A stretch of DNA of 64,000 nt. It comes from Ciona intestinalis (taxonomy: Eukaryota; Chordata; Ascidiacea; Phlebobranchia; Cionidae). The notes beneath the pieces are model-generated. The model did not search any database, had not been told where the DNA came from, and saw only the letters and a program-made list of their open reading frames with translations. Where the stretch lies: assembly GCF_000224145.3 (NCBI RefSeq), contig NC_020167.2:4846991-4910990 (forward strand). The letters are read 5' to 3'. Position numbers and translations under genes: made by a program. Each line of letters begins with the position of its first letter. Within the stretch, counting starts at the first letter, position 1. This document shows positions 23,501 through 39,313 of the stretch, in pieces.

Positions 23501-25999
23501 ATATTTATCAGGTAATGCTTGCTGGTCTTGAGTTGCCAACATTAGATGAGATTCATAAAAAGCAGTCAGCCATGCAGAAGGCTATTCAATATAATATCAA
23601 GGACAAAGACATTGACCATGTAAGTTAATGAATGCGAATTATGTGAACGTTTAAGAAAAAAGTTAAAGTGTTAATAATAATATATTAATTATATTTAAAT
23701 TTAGTGATTTTGTTATTAATAGATTTTATATTATGGCCTGGTTGAATGATCTATAACTAAGCCTCTTTTTAATTTTTTAAATGTGTGGCAGGCTATGTCA
23801 TATTCCTATGCTGCAGTCTTTTATGCAATGGACAAATTCAACCCAAAATCTAAGCATTAATCACAAATATAAACATTGAGAAAAAAAAATGCTGTATCCA
23901 ATTTGACTACTGTCGACTTGCAAATCCAACAAACTTTTCCAAATTTGTCGCAGCGTAAAAATTTTGAGAACTACTTTTCTGTTCGACTATCCAATGTAAC
24001 TGTTTTTTTTTTTAAACCGATTAAACCTCTAACTAATGTTTAAAAAATCGAAATATTTTGTAAATAGTTATAATAAAATAAAATTATTAAAATATGTCAG
24101 CAAAGTAGGTAATCCATTTCTTTTTTATTTTTAAAATACAATTTTTCTGTCATTAGATCATTAAAGAAAAGACGAAGTTCCGAAAAAATCCCTTCAATTA
24201 TGCGATGAAGAAGACAACGCTCCTTAAGCAGAAGGAGATGGCTGAAGTCCAGGGAGACGGGGATGAAACGAAGAGGATCAACAGCCAGCTGGATGAGCTG
24301 GAGGAGAGAGCGACTCATCTTGATAAACAGAGACAGGAGAATATTGCCGGAATCACGTGAGGAAAAAATTTGGATTTTTTGTTGGTTGTATGGCGACAGG
24401 GGGAGATGGGACACCTTTTCATTCTATTTTCTTGTCTTATTTGATGGTAAACAAAGAACATTCAAAGCAATATAAAACCGCATTCTTACGACTTCCATAG
24501 ACCATTGTTAATCGTTTAAAACATGATCAGGAAATTTGGATATTATGTTCTGACGATGTCCCGTCTTCCCCCACCCTACTATATGTATTCTATTTTGGTT
24601 ATACGTAGGTCCAACATTAAAATTATATAGATTTTAAGTAATTTTCCAAACTATACTTGAGTATTATAGTGCAGTTTCAAGTCAAGTGTAGTGCAGTTTT
24701 AATATAAACTACATTTGTGTTTAAGAATGTATGGTAAAGGTGTTTTGCAGAAGTTTTACAATAATAATTATCCTGTATGAAGGTAACTTCCTTTTCCCCG
24801 CGTTGCTGCAAAACAACATCCGTTATAATATATGTGTTTAGGGTAGTGAATATAAATCTGAGATAAATTGGTAAAATCTTAATTTATTTTATCAACTTTT
24901 TTTAGATACATCAATGAGCGGATCAAATCCCACAACCTCCTGAAGGAGGAAGCTTGTAAAGAGGAGTGGAAAGTCCTCCGGAAGACAGTGGCTGATCCCT
25001 TCACAAGAAGAAGATGTAAACCAGTCCTTGTGTCCAACGTAAGTCTGGATCAAGTAGAATTTAATAATGAATACGTTGTGATTCTGCATTAACTCTTTAA
25101 TAGTACTATAAGTGTGAAAAAGATTTTCGAGCACTGTTCCTTACTTTGGTGAAATTAATATTTTAAAATCGTAAAATTACATAAATCTTAAAACACTGGA
25201 AGATTCCTTTCACAATTATAATATACATACACCTGTCGGCAACAACATACATATAATAATGCTTACAGTACGCTCACCCAGTGCTCTTCAACCTTTTTTG
25301 GGTTGGTGAACCCCTAAAGTTGTTGCGGTGAACTTATGCACCACTGATTGCTTTTTTTATAACTGTATAGTTGTTTATATAAAACAAATATTATTGTACA
25401 TTTTGTGTGTAAAGCATATATGGGTATTATTAACCTTTATTCACAGGCAGAAGATGGTGAACAAACCCAGCGTTTATTGCAAGAGATGGATAAGCGCTAT
25501 GGCGGAAACGTAAGTCAACTTGTTTTCCAGACCAATTTAAAACTTTAATTTTTTTAATTGATTTCGTGTTTAGGTGTCGTATGATATTCCAAAAGGCAAC
25601 AAAGTCAATAAAACAACGAAAGAAACTTCAGATAAAGAGTCAAGTGACTTGTTTGATGCACATGACTTTGATATTAAACTTGACCTTCAAATGCCCTCCG
25701 CAGGTTTGCTTGTTCAGAATAATTTCTTTATTTAATGACAAAAAAAAGACTTTGCTGTCTAGTATAATAGGTATATATAAAAAAGCAGAACAAAATTCAT
25801 TTTTTTTCTAAAGATATTAAACCACAAATTCTTGCTGTTGCTGATATCTGCATTATTGCAGCTCCAGTTCGAAACATTTCTTTTTCTTTCAGAACGTTCG
25901 CTGGTTGCTCCAAAAGCAAACACCCCAACAACAAGCAGTGATGCGCCACGCAGGTCTCTTAATTTGGCGGACTATAAAAAACGAAGGGGACTTATTTGA
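17586..25999 (+). CDS. RTF1: RNA polymerase-associated protein RTF1 homologue
   Basis: RTF1 is a Paf1-complex component that promotes transcription elongation and co-transcriptional histone modification in the nucleus. Fifteen exons join in frame to 648 residues: 17586-17657, 18038-18163, 19046-19214, 19614-19833, 20566-20690, 21072-21143, 21820-21898, 22263-22434, 22804-22974, 23512-23619, 24157-24356, 24906-25038, 25447-25509, 25574-25703 and 25893-25999. The N-terminus is acidic and serine-rich ([16 protein letters not shown]). It is followed by [20 protein letters not shown], which matches the segment preceding the basic region in animal RTF1. The Plus3 domain spans exons 8-10 ([53 protein letters not shown]). 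The C-terminus ends in the family signature [16 protein letters not shown]. An acceptor-like TTATAACAG 12 bases before the ATG would fit a 5' UTR intron or leader trans-splicing. The basic FEIKKKLK-type segment expected after exon 4 is not visible; a 50-N gap lies in that intron. Confidence 0.96.
17815..17935 (+). mobile_element. tRNA-derived SINE-like repeat fragment
   Basis: It contains CAAGACACTTAACTGTTATT, GCTCTAACCCATTGGTCAAC and GGTAACTCATAAATGGGCAT in family order. It lies in RTF1 intron 1. Confidence 0.65.
18848..19027. mobile_element. MITE family A, copy 5
   Basis: It runs from GAGGATGGGACATGTTTC to CCATCTTACCCCACATTACT. It ends only about 18 bp upstream of the acceptor of RTF1 exon 3 (19046). 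Confidence 0.7.
20100..20259 (-). mobile_element. tRNA-derived SINE-like repeat, cut by an assembly gap
   Basis: It starts with the AATGAATGAATGTAAATTAC tail and continues GGCCGGAAAACGACAGTCGT and CAGCTTACGAGTTACCATG. The N gap follows directly, so the gap probably arose at this repeat. Confidence 0.75.
20260..20309. other. Assembly gap (50 N)
   Basis: Fifty consecutive N lie in the RTF1 intron between 19833 and 20566. True size is unknown. Confidence 0.99.
21297..21435. repeat. Tandem repeat, about 30-bp unit, roughly five copies
   Basis: The unit is close to TTAAACCTGTTTAAAATTAT plus GTATATA, with increasing divergence to the right. It lies in an RTF1 intron. Confidence 0.85.
22515..22740 (+). 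mobile_element. tRNA-derived SINE-like repeat, nearly complete body
   Basis: It carries CTTGGGCAAGACACTTAACT, GCTCTAACCCAGTGGTCAGT, GGAAACTCATAAACGGGCAT and ATGTTATAACGACTGTC. The tRNA-like head is missing. It lies in an RTF1 intron. Confidence 0.75.
24395..24592. mobile_element. MITE family A, copy 6
   Basis: It runs from GACAGGGGGAGATGGGACAC to CGTCTTCCCCCACCCTACTA. The left tip is changed while the right tip is intact. It lies in an RTF1 intron. Confidence 0.8.
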
Positions 26000-26549
26000 A
26001 AAAAACTCTTTCTAGCAAATTTTCATCAAACAGCTGGTTTACTCACTGCCTCGATGCGTTTCAAACAGATGAAACAATAGTGTCAATCTTGTTGGTATTT
26101 TTTTTTACAATAATACACACCTGAAAATCCACTTAGTTTTTCAGTGCTGTATTGCAACTTCATTGACAGTAAATCAAGGCGAAAATAAAGATAGAAAATT
26201 TTTCTTGTTACTTTTGAAACGATCATCGTATTTTTAAAATAAACAAAAAAACATTCCCATCTACTTGATTATTGACTGTGAGAAATCAACTGTGGAATTC
26301 CCAGCTTGATTACAAGTCATCAAAAAACTAATTCTATAAAAAATCAATGCAATATGACAGATGATTACATTGAATGTTTCTTGGTTAGAATATCCCGCCA
26401 TATGTTCCAGCAAATCCTCTTCTATTGCATTTGCGTGATTAAATCCATTGATTCTGTGGTACATTAAACAAAGGATTATGTGATTGAAAATGATTACATG
26501 CCAGCTTTATAAAGATAGCATATGATTTGATGTCAATTAGATTCTGTGA
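26000..26549. other. Convergent 3' region of RTF1 and CCDC115
   Basis: The two genes point towards each other here. The stretch holds their 3' UTRs and an AATAAAG near 26183. A 67-codon minus-strand frame at 26261-26464 has no recognisable features and is probably chance. Confidence 0.6.
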
Positions 26550-27567
26550 TTATCCTTTTGTCTCAGTTGGCTTCATTACTTCTTTGTATAAACGAGTTTT
26601 GTAATTCAATTCTTCCTTTAAAGTACAAAGCTGACAGCTGACTTCAGTTGCTGTAAAACAATATTAACCTAAATCAACACATATAGTAGTTTAGAGTAAT
26701 GAAAAATGGTCCATGTTTTTACTTTCTCATATCGTGCCATTTTGTGGTAAACAAACAATATTTAAAAAACAATTTAATCTATCCCCAGACTATAAAATAG
26801 CTATGGTAATTGTTGAAAACATGGTTAGGAGTTATTGTATACTTTGTGCTAACAGTATCCATTTTCCCCAGAATACAATTCATTAAACAAAACACAAAAC
26901 AAAAATCCAAGCTCTACCTTGTCTGAAACAATTTTGGGCTTGTCGCAATGGTGTAGGTACAAGAACACCAAACCAAAGCAATGGGTTGACTTGTGCATGT
27001 AGTTTATCTTGTGATAAGAGATCAACTTCTTCTACTGCTTGTCTGGCTTCATTATGATCATCTTTTTTTGTCTTTTTTCTTCTTCTCACAGCAGAAGTGG
27101 GGGGTTGGTTTCTTCATCTTGAGTTTTGTGTGACAGTAAAGGAAGGAAATTTGTTGTTTTCTTTTTCCCTGTAGTATCAACAATTAGTCTAAAACATATG
27201 TTAGAAAGTATACAAAGTAAACTACAGTACAAAAATAATAACTTTATTTGTCTCTTCGATACAAAAAAAACCAAAAGGCGGAACATAGCGTCAAACCAAC
27301 AGTTGTTAAAACATGCTTACAGATAAAAACCTATTTACATTAAATTAGGAGAAAATGCTGCCTTTACCTGCAACTAATAGTGACTGTGGGTGTGATTTCA
27401 TTTGGGTACTGCAGTGATGAAACGCGGTCCACACCCATGGAATATCGGGCTTTAGCCAGACACAAGTAACCTTCCTGCATGTGTTTCTCTTGCTCCAGTT
27501 TCTTCTGGTGAATTTCAGCCACTAACTCCAGCATGGTTAAACATAATGTGTCTATGTTTTCAGACAT
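26550..27567 (-). CDS. CCDC115: CCDC115 homologue (V-ATPase assembly factor), with one apparent frame break
   Basis: CCDC115 is the animal counterpart of yeast Vma22 and helps assemble the V-ATPase in the endoplasmic reticulum and Golgi. Exons on the minus strand are 27567-27368, 27188-26918 and 26650-26550. The start exon has GYLCLAKARYSMGVDRVSSL, matching the family's GWLSLAKARYAMG region. The middle exon has VRRRKKTKKDDH and PLLWFGVLVPTPLRQAQNCF, matching the family's RRRK and NWFGILVPHSLRQAQ segments. The last exon is a short helical tail ending TETKG. The three exons sum to 572 bases, one short of a multiple of three. The frame changes inside the middle exon at a run of six G on the plus strand (27099-27104); one more base there would give about 190 residues, against 180 in human. 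Sequencing error at the homopolymer is the simplest reading. An acceptor-like AACAG two bases before the ATG could be a leader trans-splice site, and PDCL lies 331 bp upstream in the same direction. Confidence 0.87.
26688..26875. mobile_element. MITE family A, copy 7 (degenerate)
   Basis: Internal segments such as CATTTTGTGGTAAACAAACA and AACATGGTTAGGAGTTATTG keep the family order, but both ends are eroded. It lies in CCDC115 intron 2. Confidence 0.55.
27227..27345. repeat. Dispersed repeat shared with 63424-63575
   Basis: Both places share AATAATAACTTTATTTGT near the start, then AACAGTTGTTAAAACA and a CTTACAGATAAAAAC-like end. Family unknown. Confidence 0.5.
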
Positions 27568-27898
27568 ATCTGTTTTTCTATCTTCGGAAAGACATCCAAA
27601 GCAGTGTAAATAGATTTCATGTTTTTAAAAATAAAAAAGCATTCAATGCATTACTGAATAATACAGTTGTAACTTTATGTTTGTGCATAAAGATACATAT
27701 TTTAAAAACTGCTCTTGTCCGGGTACAGTGCGATACAATATAGCACAGAAACATAACAACACATTACGACGAATGACAATAGCAATTCATGGTCAAAAAA
27801 ATATTAATAAATGGAAAATTATAAACATTATCCATTCATGCAACTCTGTAACAGATAACAGTACATAAAGATACTGAAAAAAATAATAACAGAGATTG
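27568..27898. other. Spacer between PDCL and CCDC115
   Basis: The 331-bp AT-rich spacer between the PDCL stop and the CCDC115 start presumably holds the PDCL 3' UTR. No coding signal was seen. Confidence 0.6.
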
Positions 27899-29483
27899 TC
27901 AGTCATCGCTTAACGACTCATTTGAAGTTGGGAGAGTTCCGTAGCTATGTAAAAATGATTCAACGTCAGTTGCATAGAAATCTTCCCCCAGTGTTTCAGA
28001 TAGAGCAACAAAGTTTCCAATGATAACATTGTTCTTGTAAGCCAGCAGTGCTGGTAAGCCATTCTCAACAAAGTTGGAAGACACTCTTGCTTCAGAAGCC
28101 TTGACTTTGCAAAACTTTACCGTTCTATACTTTTGTGCAAGTACCTAACATATGTGGTGTTGTTAAATTTAAGTAAACAAAAATTTTTGAGTAAAATACA
28201 TAATATAATATATGCATAATATATGTAAGTGAATGGTGCAATTAAAAAATCTTGTCCTATGCACACTTTCCATAAATACAATAATCCACCGCCTATGCAT
28301 TATTTAGCATGGAAACCACAAGTATTCTGCAAAGACACAAACTATAGACCACTCAAAATAACTCAATGAGGCAGAAAATCACTAAACACAAAAGCTTCAT
28401 AAGTCATTAAATAAATAAGTCAGCCTCTACAGTAATATGCTGCATTCAACCTTATAAAATGGCCACTGGCTGGTGCATGTAAATACTAATATAGTAGGGT
28501 GGGTGTAGATGGGACACCTTTAGTACATAATATCCAAATATCCTGATTGGCTTTTAAACATTTAACAAGGTTCTATAGGAGTCGTGAGGACACCGTTTTA
28601 TAATTCTGTTCTTTGTTTACTACAAAATGGGACGAGAAAATATAATAAAAAGGTGTCCCATCTTCCCCCGCCCTACTATAGCAATATTATGAACCATTCC
28701 ATATAAACAGACATGACATAAAACTTCTTTGTAGTTATTATTTAATAAAAACAACTCATCAGTACCTGTATACAGCCATTCATTGCTTCGCATGCAGGTA
28801 CATTATCATCATAAATATGAATGATTATCGTCACAAATTTCTTTTCGCTCTCAATTTCCTCAACATAATTTTCTCCCGTCAAGTTAGTAACCTGCAATTT
28901 TGATTAATTTTAAAACGCTGCTGCTTAAAACATGGGAAGCACAAAGTCCAATGACCAAACTAACTGGATAGGCAAACATTTATTCACAATTGAATACAGT
29001 AGATCCTCATTTAACATGTGCCTAATCACATTACTAAATCATTGCGGCACTATACCATAAACATACAACAAAATTTCCTACCTTGCCAAATGCAATTCCA
29101 ACCCACTTAGATGCAAACTTGTTTTTTAGTTCCATAATCCGCTTTTTGTTGTACCAGTCCATGAACTCTTTATCCTCATTATCAACCCCATCTTCCCCTG
29201 CATTTGGGTCGCAGGTCAGTGAAAGCTTTTTTAAAATTTCATCCCGTTTTTTCTCTTCCTCTTCCCTCTTCTCATACTCCAACCTCTTGTAGGTTCTCCA
29301 ATCTTCTATTACTCCTTTAGGACCTGTGTGAACCACTCCTTTACCAGTACCATTTTTTGCTCTTGGTTGTTTAATATGCTGGGGAGGTGCTGGTGCTTTT
29401 TCTTCTTCTTCATCTTCTGAAGAGCTACAGTAATTATTCACCTTTTCTCCCATTAACTTATCATCCAAGGAACGAAGAGCCAT
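27899..29483 (-). CDS. PDCL: Phosducin-like protein (PDCL)
   Basis: PDCL is a cytosolic co-chaperone that works with the CCT chaperonin in folding G-protein beta subunits and assembling beta-gamma dimers. Three exons on the minus strand join in frame to 257 residues: 29483-29082, 28891-28766 and 28144-27899. The N-terminus has LDDKLMGEKVNNYCSSSEDE, a typical PDCL start. It is followed by VHTGPKGVIEDWRTYKRLE, the Gbeta-binding segment of the phosducin family, and KKLSLTC. The thioredoxin-like domain includes IIIHIYDDNVPACEAMNGC, VKFCKVKAS, LPALLAYKNNVIIGNF and FYATDVESFLHSYG. The family's usual thioredoxin fold lacks the redox CxxC, and none is seen here. The protein is shorter than human PDCL (301 residues), mainly between the two domains. 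The CSSSEDEEEE stretch is a plausible CK2 site. Confidence 0.94.
28492..28681. mobile_element. MITE family A, copy 8 (inverted orientation)
   Basis: It begins TAGTAGGGTGGGTGTAGATG and ends ATCTTCCCCCGCCCTACTAT, with internal order reversed relative to copy 1. It lies in PDCL intron 2. Confidence 0.82.
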
Positions 29484-30968
29484 GTTTAAACCTACAGCTA
29501 CTTACGTGGATCATGCACAGCAACTGTAACGTGATTTAACTACATTAAACTTTAACCGCCACTGTTTAAAAATAAAGTCAACGTATGCCAATTGTACTGT
29601 TTACAGTACCACGCAGGCTGACAACTTAATCATAATGTGACTGCCTTCTCTCGCTTCGGAAGGGTTTTAAGTTTTCACGAAAAAAGTCCCTTTTTTCTTT
29701 TATCACAGAATACCCGACCTGTAGCTTGGAGAGAAAAACAGTTCCCACCCATGACCCCCTGGACGGCTCGTGTCGTCATATATGACCTATTAATTACAGT
29801 GAGACCGTATGTACCAGATGCCTCTGATGTAAGCCTGACAGGTGGAGGTTTTAACACGAAAAGTGTCGGTGTACTAATGAAAACGTTGCCGTCACTTGCG
29901 TACAACACATTTGCAGTGCACAAAAGACGTTAACCAAAACAGCAAGAATATTTGACAAACCATTGCTTTAGTTAAAATGAAGTATGGTTCACAAAAAATT
30001 CTTTAAGATATCTTAGAGAATCTGTGGTTTCATCACAAATGTGGGGTTCACAAAGCGATGTTATGACAATACTAAAAGTTGAAAGAAATACATACAATTC
30101 TTTTTTGTGTCGACATAGAATACGACAAAAATAAAAATGTTGTATGAAACAAGTCGATATTATCAAAGATACTCTAATTAGTCCAATAGGTATTAGTGCG
30201 TATATTAAAGTATCTATTGATAAATAAACCAAGAATCCAGACTCGCTTTGTACAGAGTCGTATAAACACCGAGTAGTCCAACTGCCGTCTATGTGTGTCC
30301 ATAATAGAGCAAAAGTGGTGACTTTGACAATGGGTTTAAACGAACTTTGTGTTTTCCTATTGTGGGAAGGTGTAAAACAGCTTCTATTTACCTTACCAAA
30401 CATTTTTTAGAAAAAATGTATAAATTTAGCCGCATTAAATGACTAAAATGTCGCAAATCAACCGCTTCTAATTCTAATTTTTGACTTTTTTTGACAAAGA
30501 AAACAAATAACACATGTTTTTTACATTTTTCAACCTTTAAATTTGTTTTTAGGCCCAAGTTTTTCTGTAATTTACCGAAAAACATACATTTTTCCTATAC
30601 CTACTGTGTTATTTTGGACCCAAATTGCCGTTCAATTTGTGTTTTACGTAACAATGGGTTGGACTACTCGGTATTTCTATGGCTCTGGCTTTGTATAAAC
30701 TTCAGTCCGGGGAGCTTTAATATTATTCTCCACACTTCGGCGCTAGACCACAATGTTTCGAATTCAGTTGTTGTCTTGTGCCAAGAACTAAAGTTGTCAG
30801 TTGTGTAGTGTTATTTGCTTTGTGGCAGTTGCTCGTTCTTGTGTTAAAAAGCGAAGAAGAAGACCGTTTAATAAATACCGAACTTTAACTGCTTAGATTG
30901 TCAGTGCGTCTTTTTTGGTTCGAACATCAACGACCCGGTTAAAGTAATTTCGTCTTGGTAATTAGAAA
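29484..30968. other. Divergent intergenic region between PDCL and argininosuccinate lyase
   Basis: The two genes are transcribed away from each other across about 1.5 kb, so the region should hold both promoters. Open frames at 29637-29933 and 29972-30403 show no recognisable domains. A short 15-base inverted pair ACCGAGTAGTCCAAC (30268-30282 and 30658-30672) was noted. Confidence 0.55.
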
Positions 30969-32357
30969 ATGTCGGGTAATGAAACAAAGCTGTGGGGAGG
31001 TCGGTTCGGAGAGGACGTGGATTCTTTAATGGAGAAGTTCAATTCTTCCATTAACATCGATAAACGATTGTGCCATGCCGATATTAAAGGAAGTAAAGCC
31101 TATGCTAAAGCAATTCAAAAGTCCGGTTTGATTTCAGCTGATGAACTGGAAGCCATTACATCTGGCTTGAATGAGGTGGACGAGGAATGGAAAAAAGAAA
31201 GTTTTGTGATTCAAAGAAACGACGAAGATATCCACACTGCTAATGAAAGAAGGTTAACTGAACTTATTGGGCAACAAATTGCAGGTAAACTTCACACTGG
31301 AAGAAGCAGGAATGACCAGGTTGCCACAGATGTAAGGTTGTGGTTAAAAGATGAAATAAAATCTATAAAAGTAATTTTGGCACGTTTAATACAATGTATA
31401 TGTGACCGGGCACATAGAGAAATTGATGTGATAATGCCTGGGTATACACACATGCAAAGAGCCCAACCCATAAGATGGAGTCATTGGCTTATGAGCTATG
31501 CAGTTGCGTTTTTGCGAGATATGGATATGCTTAATGATATGTATAAAAGGGTTGATGTTCTACCATTGGGAAGTGGGGCTCTGGCGGGTAATCCGTTCAA
31601 CATTGATCGAGAATACTTGGCAAAAGAACTCGACTTTGCCCACATTAGTTTTAACAGTCTTGATGCGACTGGAAACAGAGACTTTGTCTCTGACATGCTT
31701 TTCTGGTCTTCACAATTCAGCTGCCACTTAAGCAGACTGTCAGAAGATTTAATTATGTACAGCACAAAGGAATTTGGCTTTGTTGAATTGGCTGATAAAT
31801 ACTCAACAGGAAGCAGTCTAATGCCACAGAAGAAAAACCCTGATTGTCTGGAGCTGATTCGTGGCAAATGTGGGACCATAATTGGAAAAGCTATGGGTTT
31901 TCTAACCACTTTAAAGGGGTTGCCAAGCACATACAATAAAGACCTACAGGAAGATAAAGTGCCTTTGTTCGAAACTTGTGATATGGTGGTGGCTATGATT
32001 GAAATAGCTATGGGTGTTATAAACACTTTAACAATTAACCCTTTGAACATGGAAGCAGCTTTAACGAAAGATATGCTTGCCACAGACCTTGCTTATTACT
32101 TAGTCCGAAAAAATGTCCCATTTCGCATTGCACATAATCTGTCCGGACAAGTGGTCAAAAAAGCTGAAGAAAAAAAGTGTAAGCTCAATGAAGTCTCGCT
32201 TGAGGAACTGAGAAAAATCAGCGAGAAATTTGACGCAGATGTGGTTGAGGTGTGGAACTTTGAACATTCGGTAGAGCAGTACAAAGCTTCAGGAGGCACG
32301 AGCAAATCCAGTGTTTTAGCCCAAATTGAATCAGTTTCTCAGTGCCTGAACCATTAG
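30969..32357 (+). CDS. ASL: Argininosuccinate lyase, intronless
   Basis: The enzyme splits argininosuccinate into arginine and fumarate in arginine synthesis and the urea cycle; it is a cytosolic homotetramer of the fumarase/aspartase superfamily. One uninterrupted frame of 462 residues matches the usual length (human 464). Signature regions are intact: KLWGGRFGEDVDSLMEKFN at the start, HTGRSRNDQVATDVRLW at residues 109-125, GYTHMQRAQPIRWSHW at 158-173 and the flexible catalytic loop GSSLMPQKKNPD at 281-292. The general-base His at 161 and the active-site Ser pair at 282-283 are present, as is the final Gly-rich GGTSKSS segment. The ATG at 30969 is chosen because the conserved N-terminus starts a few residues later. 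An AATAAA lies at about 32471. Its lack of introns contrasts with every other gene here. Confidence 0.98.
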   Translation: MSGNETKLWGGRFGEDVDSLMEKFNSSINIDKRLCHADIKGSKAYAKAIQKSGLISADELEAITSGLNEVDEEWKKESFVIQRNDEDIHTANERRLTELIGQQIAGKLHTGRSRNDQVATDVRLWLKDEIKSIKVILARLIQCICDRAHREIDVIMPGYTHMQRAQPIRWSHWLMSYAVAFLRDMDMLNDMYKRVDVLPLGSGALAGNPFNIDREYLAKELDFAHISFNSLDATGNRDFVSDMLFWSSQFSCHLSRLSEDLIMYSTKEFGFVELADKYSTGSSLMPQKKNPDCLELIRGKCGTIIGKAMGFLTTLKGLPSTYNKDLQEDKVPLFETCDMVVAMIEIAMGVINTLTINPLNMEAALTKDMLATDLAYYLVRKNVPFRIAHNLSGQVVKKAEEKKCKLNEVSLEELRKISEKFDADVVEVWNFEHSVEQYKASGGTSKSSVLAQIESVSQCLNH

Positions 32358-32825
32358 CTTGGCGGTGTTAATATAGTAGTGTGGTGAAGTTGTGTCTAAT
32401 CTGCTTCTATGTTCAACTGGTTGCAATTTGTTATGTGCAATAATACATTATAGTTAGCCACTTAGCTTTAAATAAATCTTTTTTTATTGGTTTTAAGTAG
32501 CATCACACTTACAATGGCAATCCTGTTTATACATTTCCAAGACTAATGTCTAATTGAACTAATTTTGGTTTTGACTTCCTAACATAAAAGATTGGTTGAT
32601 CCTAATTTATTATCTACATATGTTTATGCCTATAGTAGTGTGACTGTGATATTTCTATATAGTTTGGTTATAAACCTGAACCAGTACTGTGTATGCCATC
32701 CATTTCATATCCTACTTTCGATCTTAATACAATCAACTTTTTTTCTTTCACAGTTCTAGTAATCTAGTACATATTGGTAGTGGTGGTTTTTTCGAAAACC
32801 ATTTTCATAAGTTCACAACTAAAAA
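32358..32825. other. Spacer between ASL and BTBD10
   Basis: It contains the ASL 3' UTR with an AATAAA at about 32471 and the upstream region of BTBD10. No gene or repeat was recognised. Confidence 0.6.
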
Positions 32826-38244
<5,419 letters not shown>

Positions 38245-39302
38245 TTTCCCCATTTCTTCATTCGTGTCAATTTTCATTTTTTAAGAAAATATTTTGCTTT
38301 CTTTTTAACTGTGCTTGCGTGTCTTGGTAGCTTAAACCTGCTCCTTTATTCTCGTGTGTTGTTTTGCAAAAATACATTTACCAACGAACGCACAACAATG
38401 TTATTTCAAAGCAATTTCTAATCAAAGTCATGAAATTTGCAATCAGTAACATATGGGGTATATTAATAATAAATGTGAATGATTGTCGTTTTTTTCATAT
38501 AGGTTATTGGTTAATAATTAAGTCTTAACATCGCTGATTTACTAGACCTTGATATTTATCACATATTTTGCATTTTGTCTTGTTTCGTATGCTTCTCTTT
38601 ACACTTATTTATAAATTTACAATTCTTCGTTTTTCTGCCTGTATCACTTGCAATTAAAGTTGTTTACTTTCCATATGCGTTTTGTCACGTGTCCAGTAGA
38701 AGCGCTGCATGGCATGGCCTACTAAACAAAGTAGGGGAGGAAGACAGGACACCTTTATCACATAATATCCAATTTTCCTGATCATGTTTTAAAAAGTAAC
38801 AATGTTCCTTATTTACTACCAAATAGAAAACAGAATAAAAAGGAGTCCCATCGTTCCCCATCCTACTATATGAACATGTTTCCTAATCTTAAATTTGCCA
38901 CAGTCGAAACCTAATTCAACATATTTTATTTATTTTTAACATTGTATTTCAAGCAAGTATTATTGTTAAGCCTATACATGCCGATTTTTATTTATTAAAT
39001 TTTACATTTAATTGGACGTGACGAGAATAGTTGGTCGCACGAATTTCCAAGTTTTTTCCAAACTTATGTTTCATGTTTCCACCAGCGCCGCACAAACGAA
39101 CAACGCTTCCACGGTGATACCTAGACCCTTGTTTACCTGTTAAGGTGTATAGGATGGTTGTAGTTCTGGTGTATTGTATATTCACACACAAAGTAACATA
39201 CATGGTAACTCGTGAACCGGCACAAGGTGTATGAAACAAAACACCTGTGTTATAACGGCTGTCGTTTTCCGGCCGCGCGAGAATAAAGCAAGTTACATTT
39301 AT
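38245..39302. other. Intergenic region between convergent BTBD10 and the coiled-coil gene
   Basis: Apart from one MITE and one SINE-like copy (listed separately) nothing recognisable is present. It should contain the 3' UTRs of both genes. Confidence 0.6.
38728..38874. mobile_element. MITE family A, copy 10 (internally shortened)
   Basis: It begins AAGTAGGGGAGGAAGACAGG and ends CATCGTTCCCCATCCTACTA, but is only about 147 bp because part of the interior is absent. Confidence 0.75.
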
Positions 39303-39313
39303 TCATTCATTCA
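39170..39313 (+). mobile_element. tRNA-derived SINE-like repeat, 3' half
   Basis: It includes CATGGTAACTCGTGAACCGG, CACCTGTGTTATAACGGCTG, TTTTCCGGCCGCGCGAGAAT and the ATTCATTCATTCA tail. The tail overlaps the stop codon of the coiled-coil gene on the other strand. Confidence 0.8.

Noticed and set aside
29972-30403. 143-codon minus-strand frame in the PDCL-ASL spacer
   Set aside because: No recognisable domain or neighbouring exon; AT-rich spacer in which chance frames are expected.
30268-30672. 15-base inverted pair ACCGAGTAGTCCAAC around a 375-bp interval
   Set aside because: Similarity stops at once outside the 15 bases and no target duplication is seen; could be chance.
31496-32083. 195-codon frame antisense to ASL
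   Set aside because: Shadow of the conserved ASL coding frame; no independent features.
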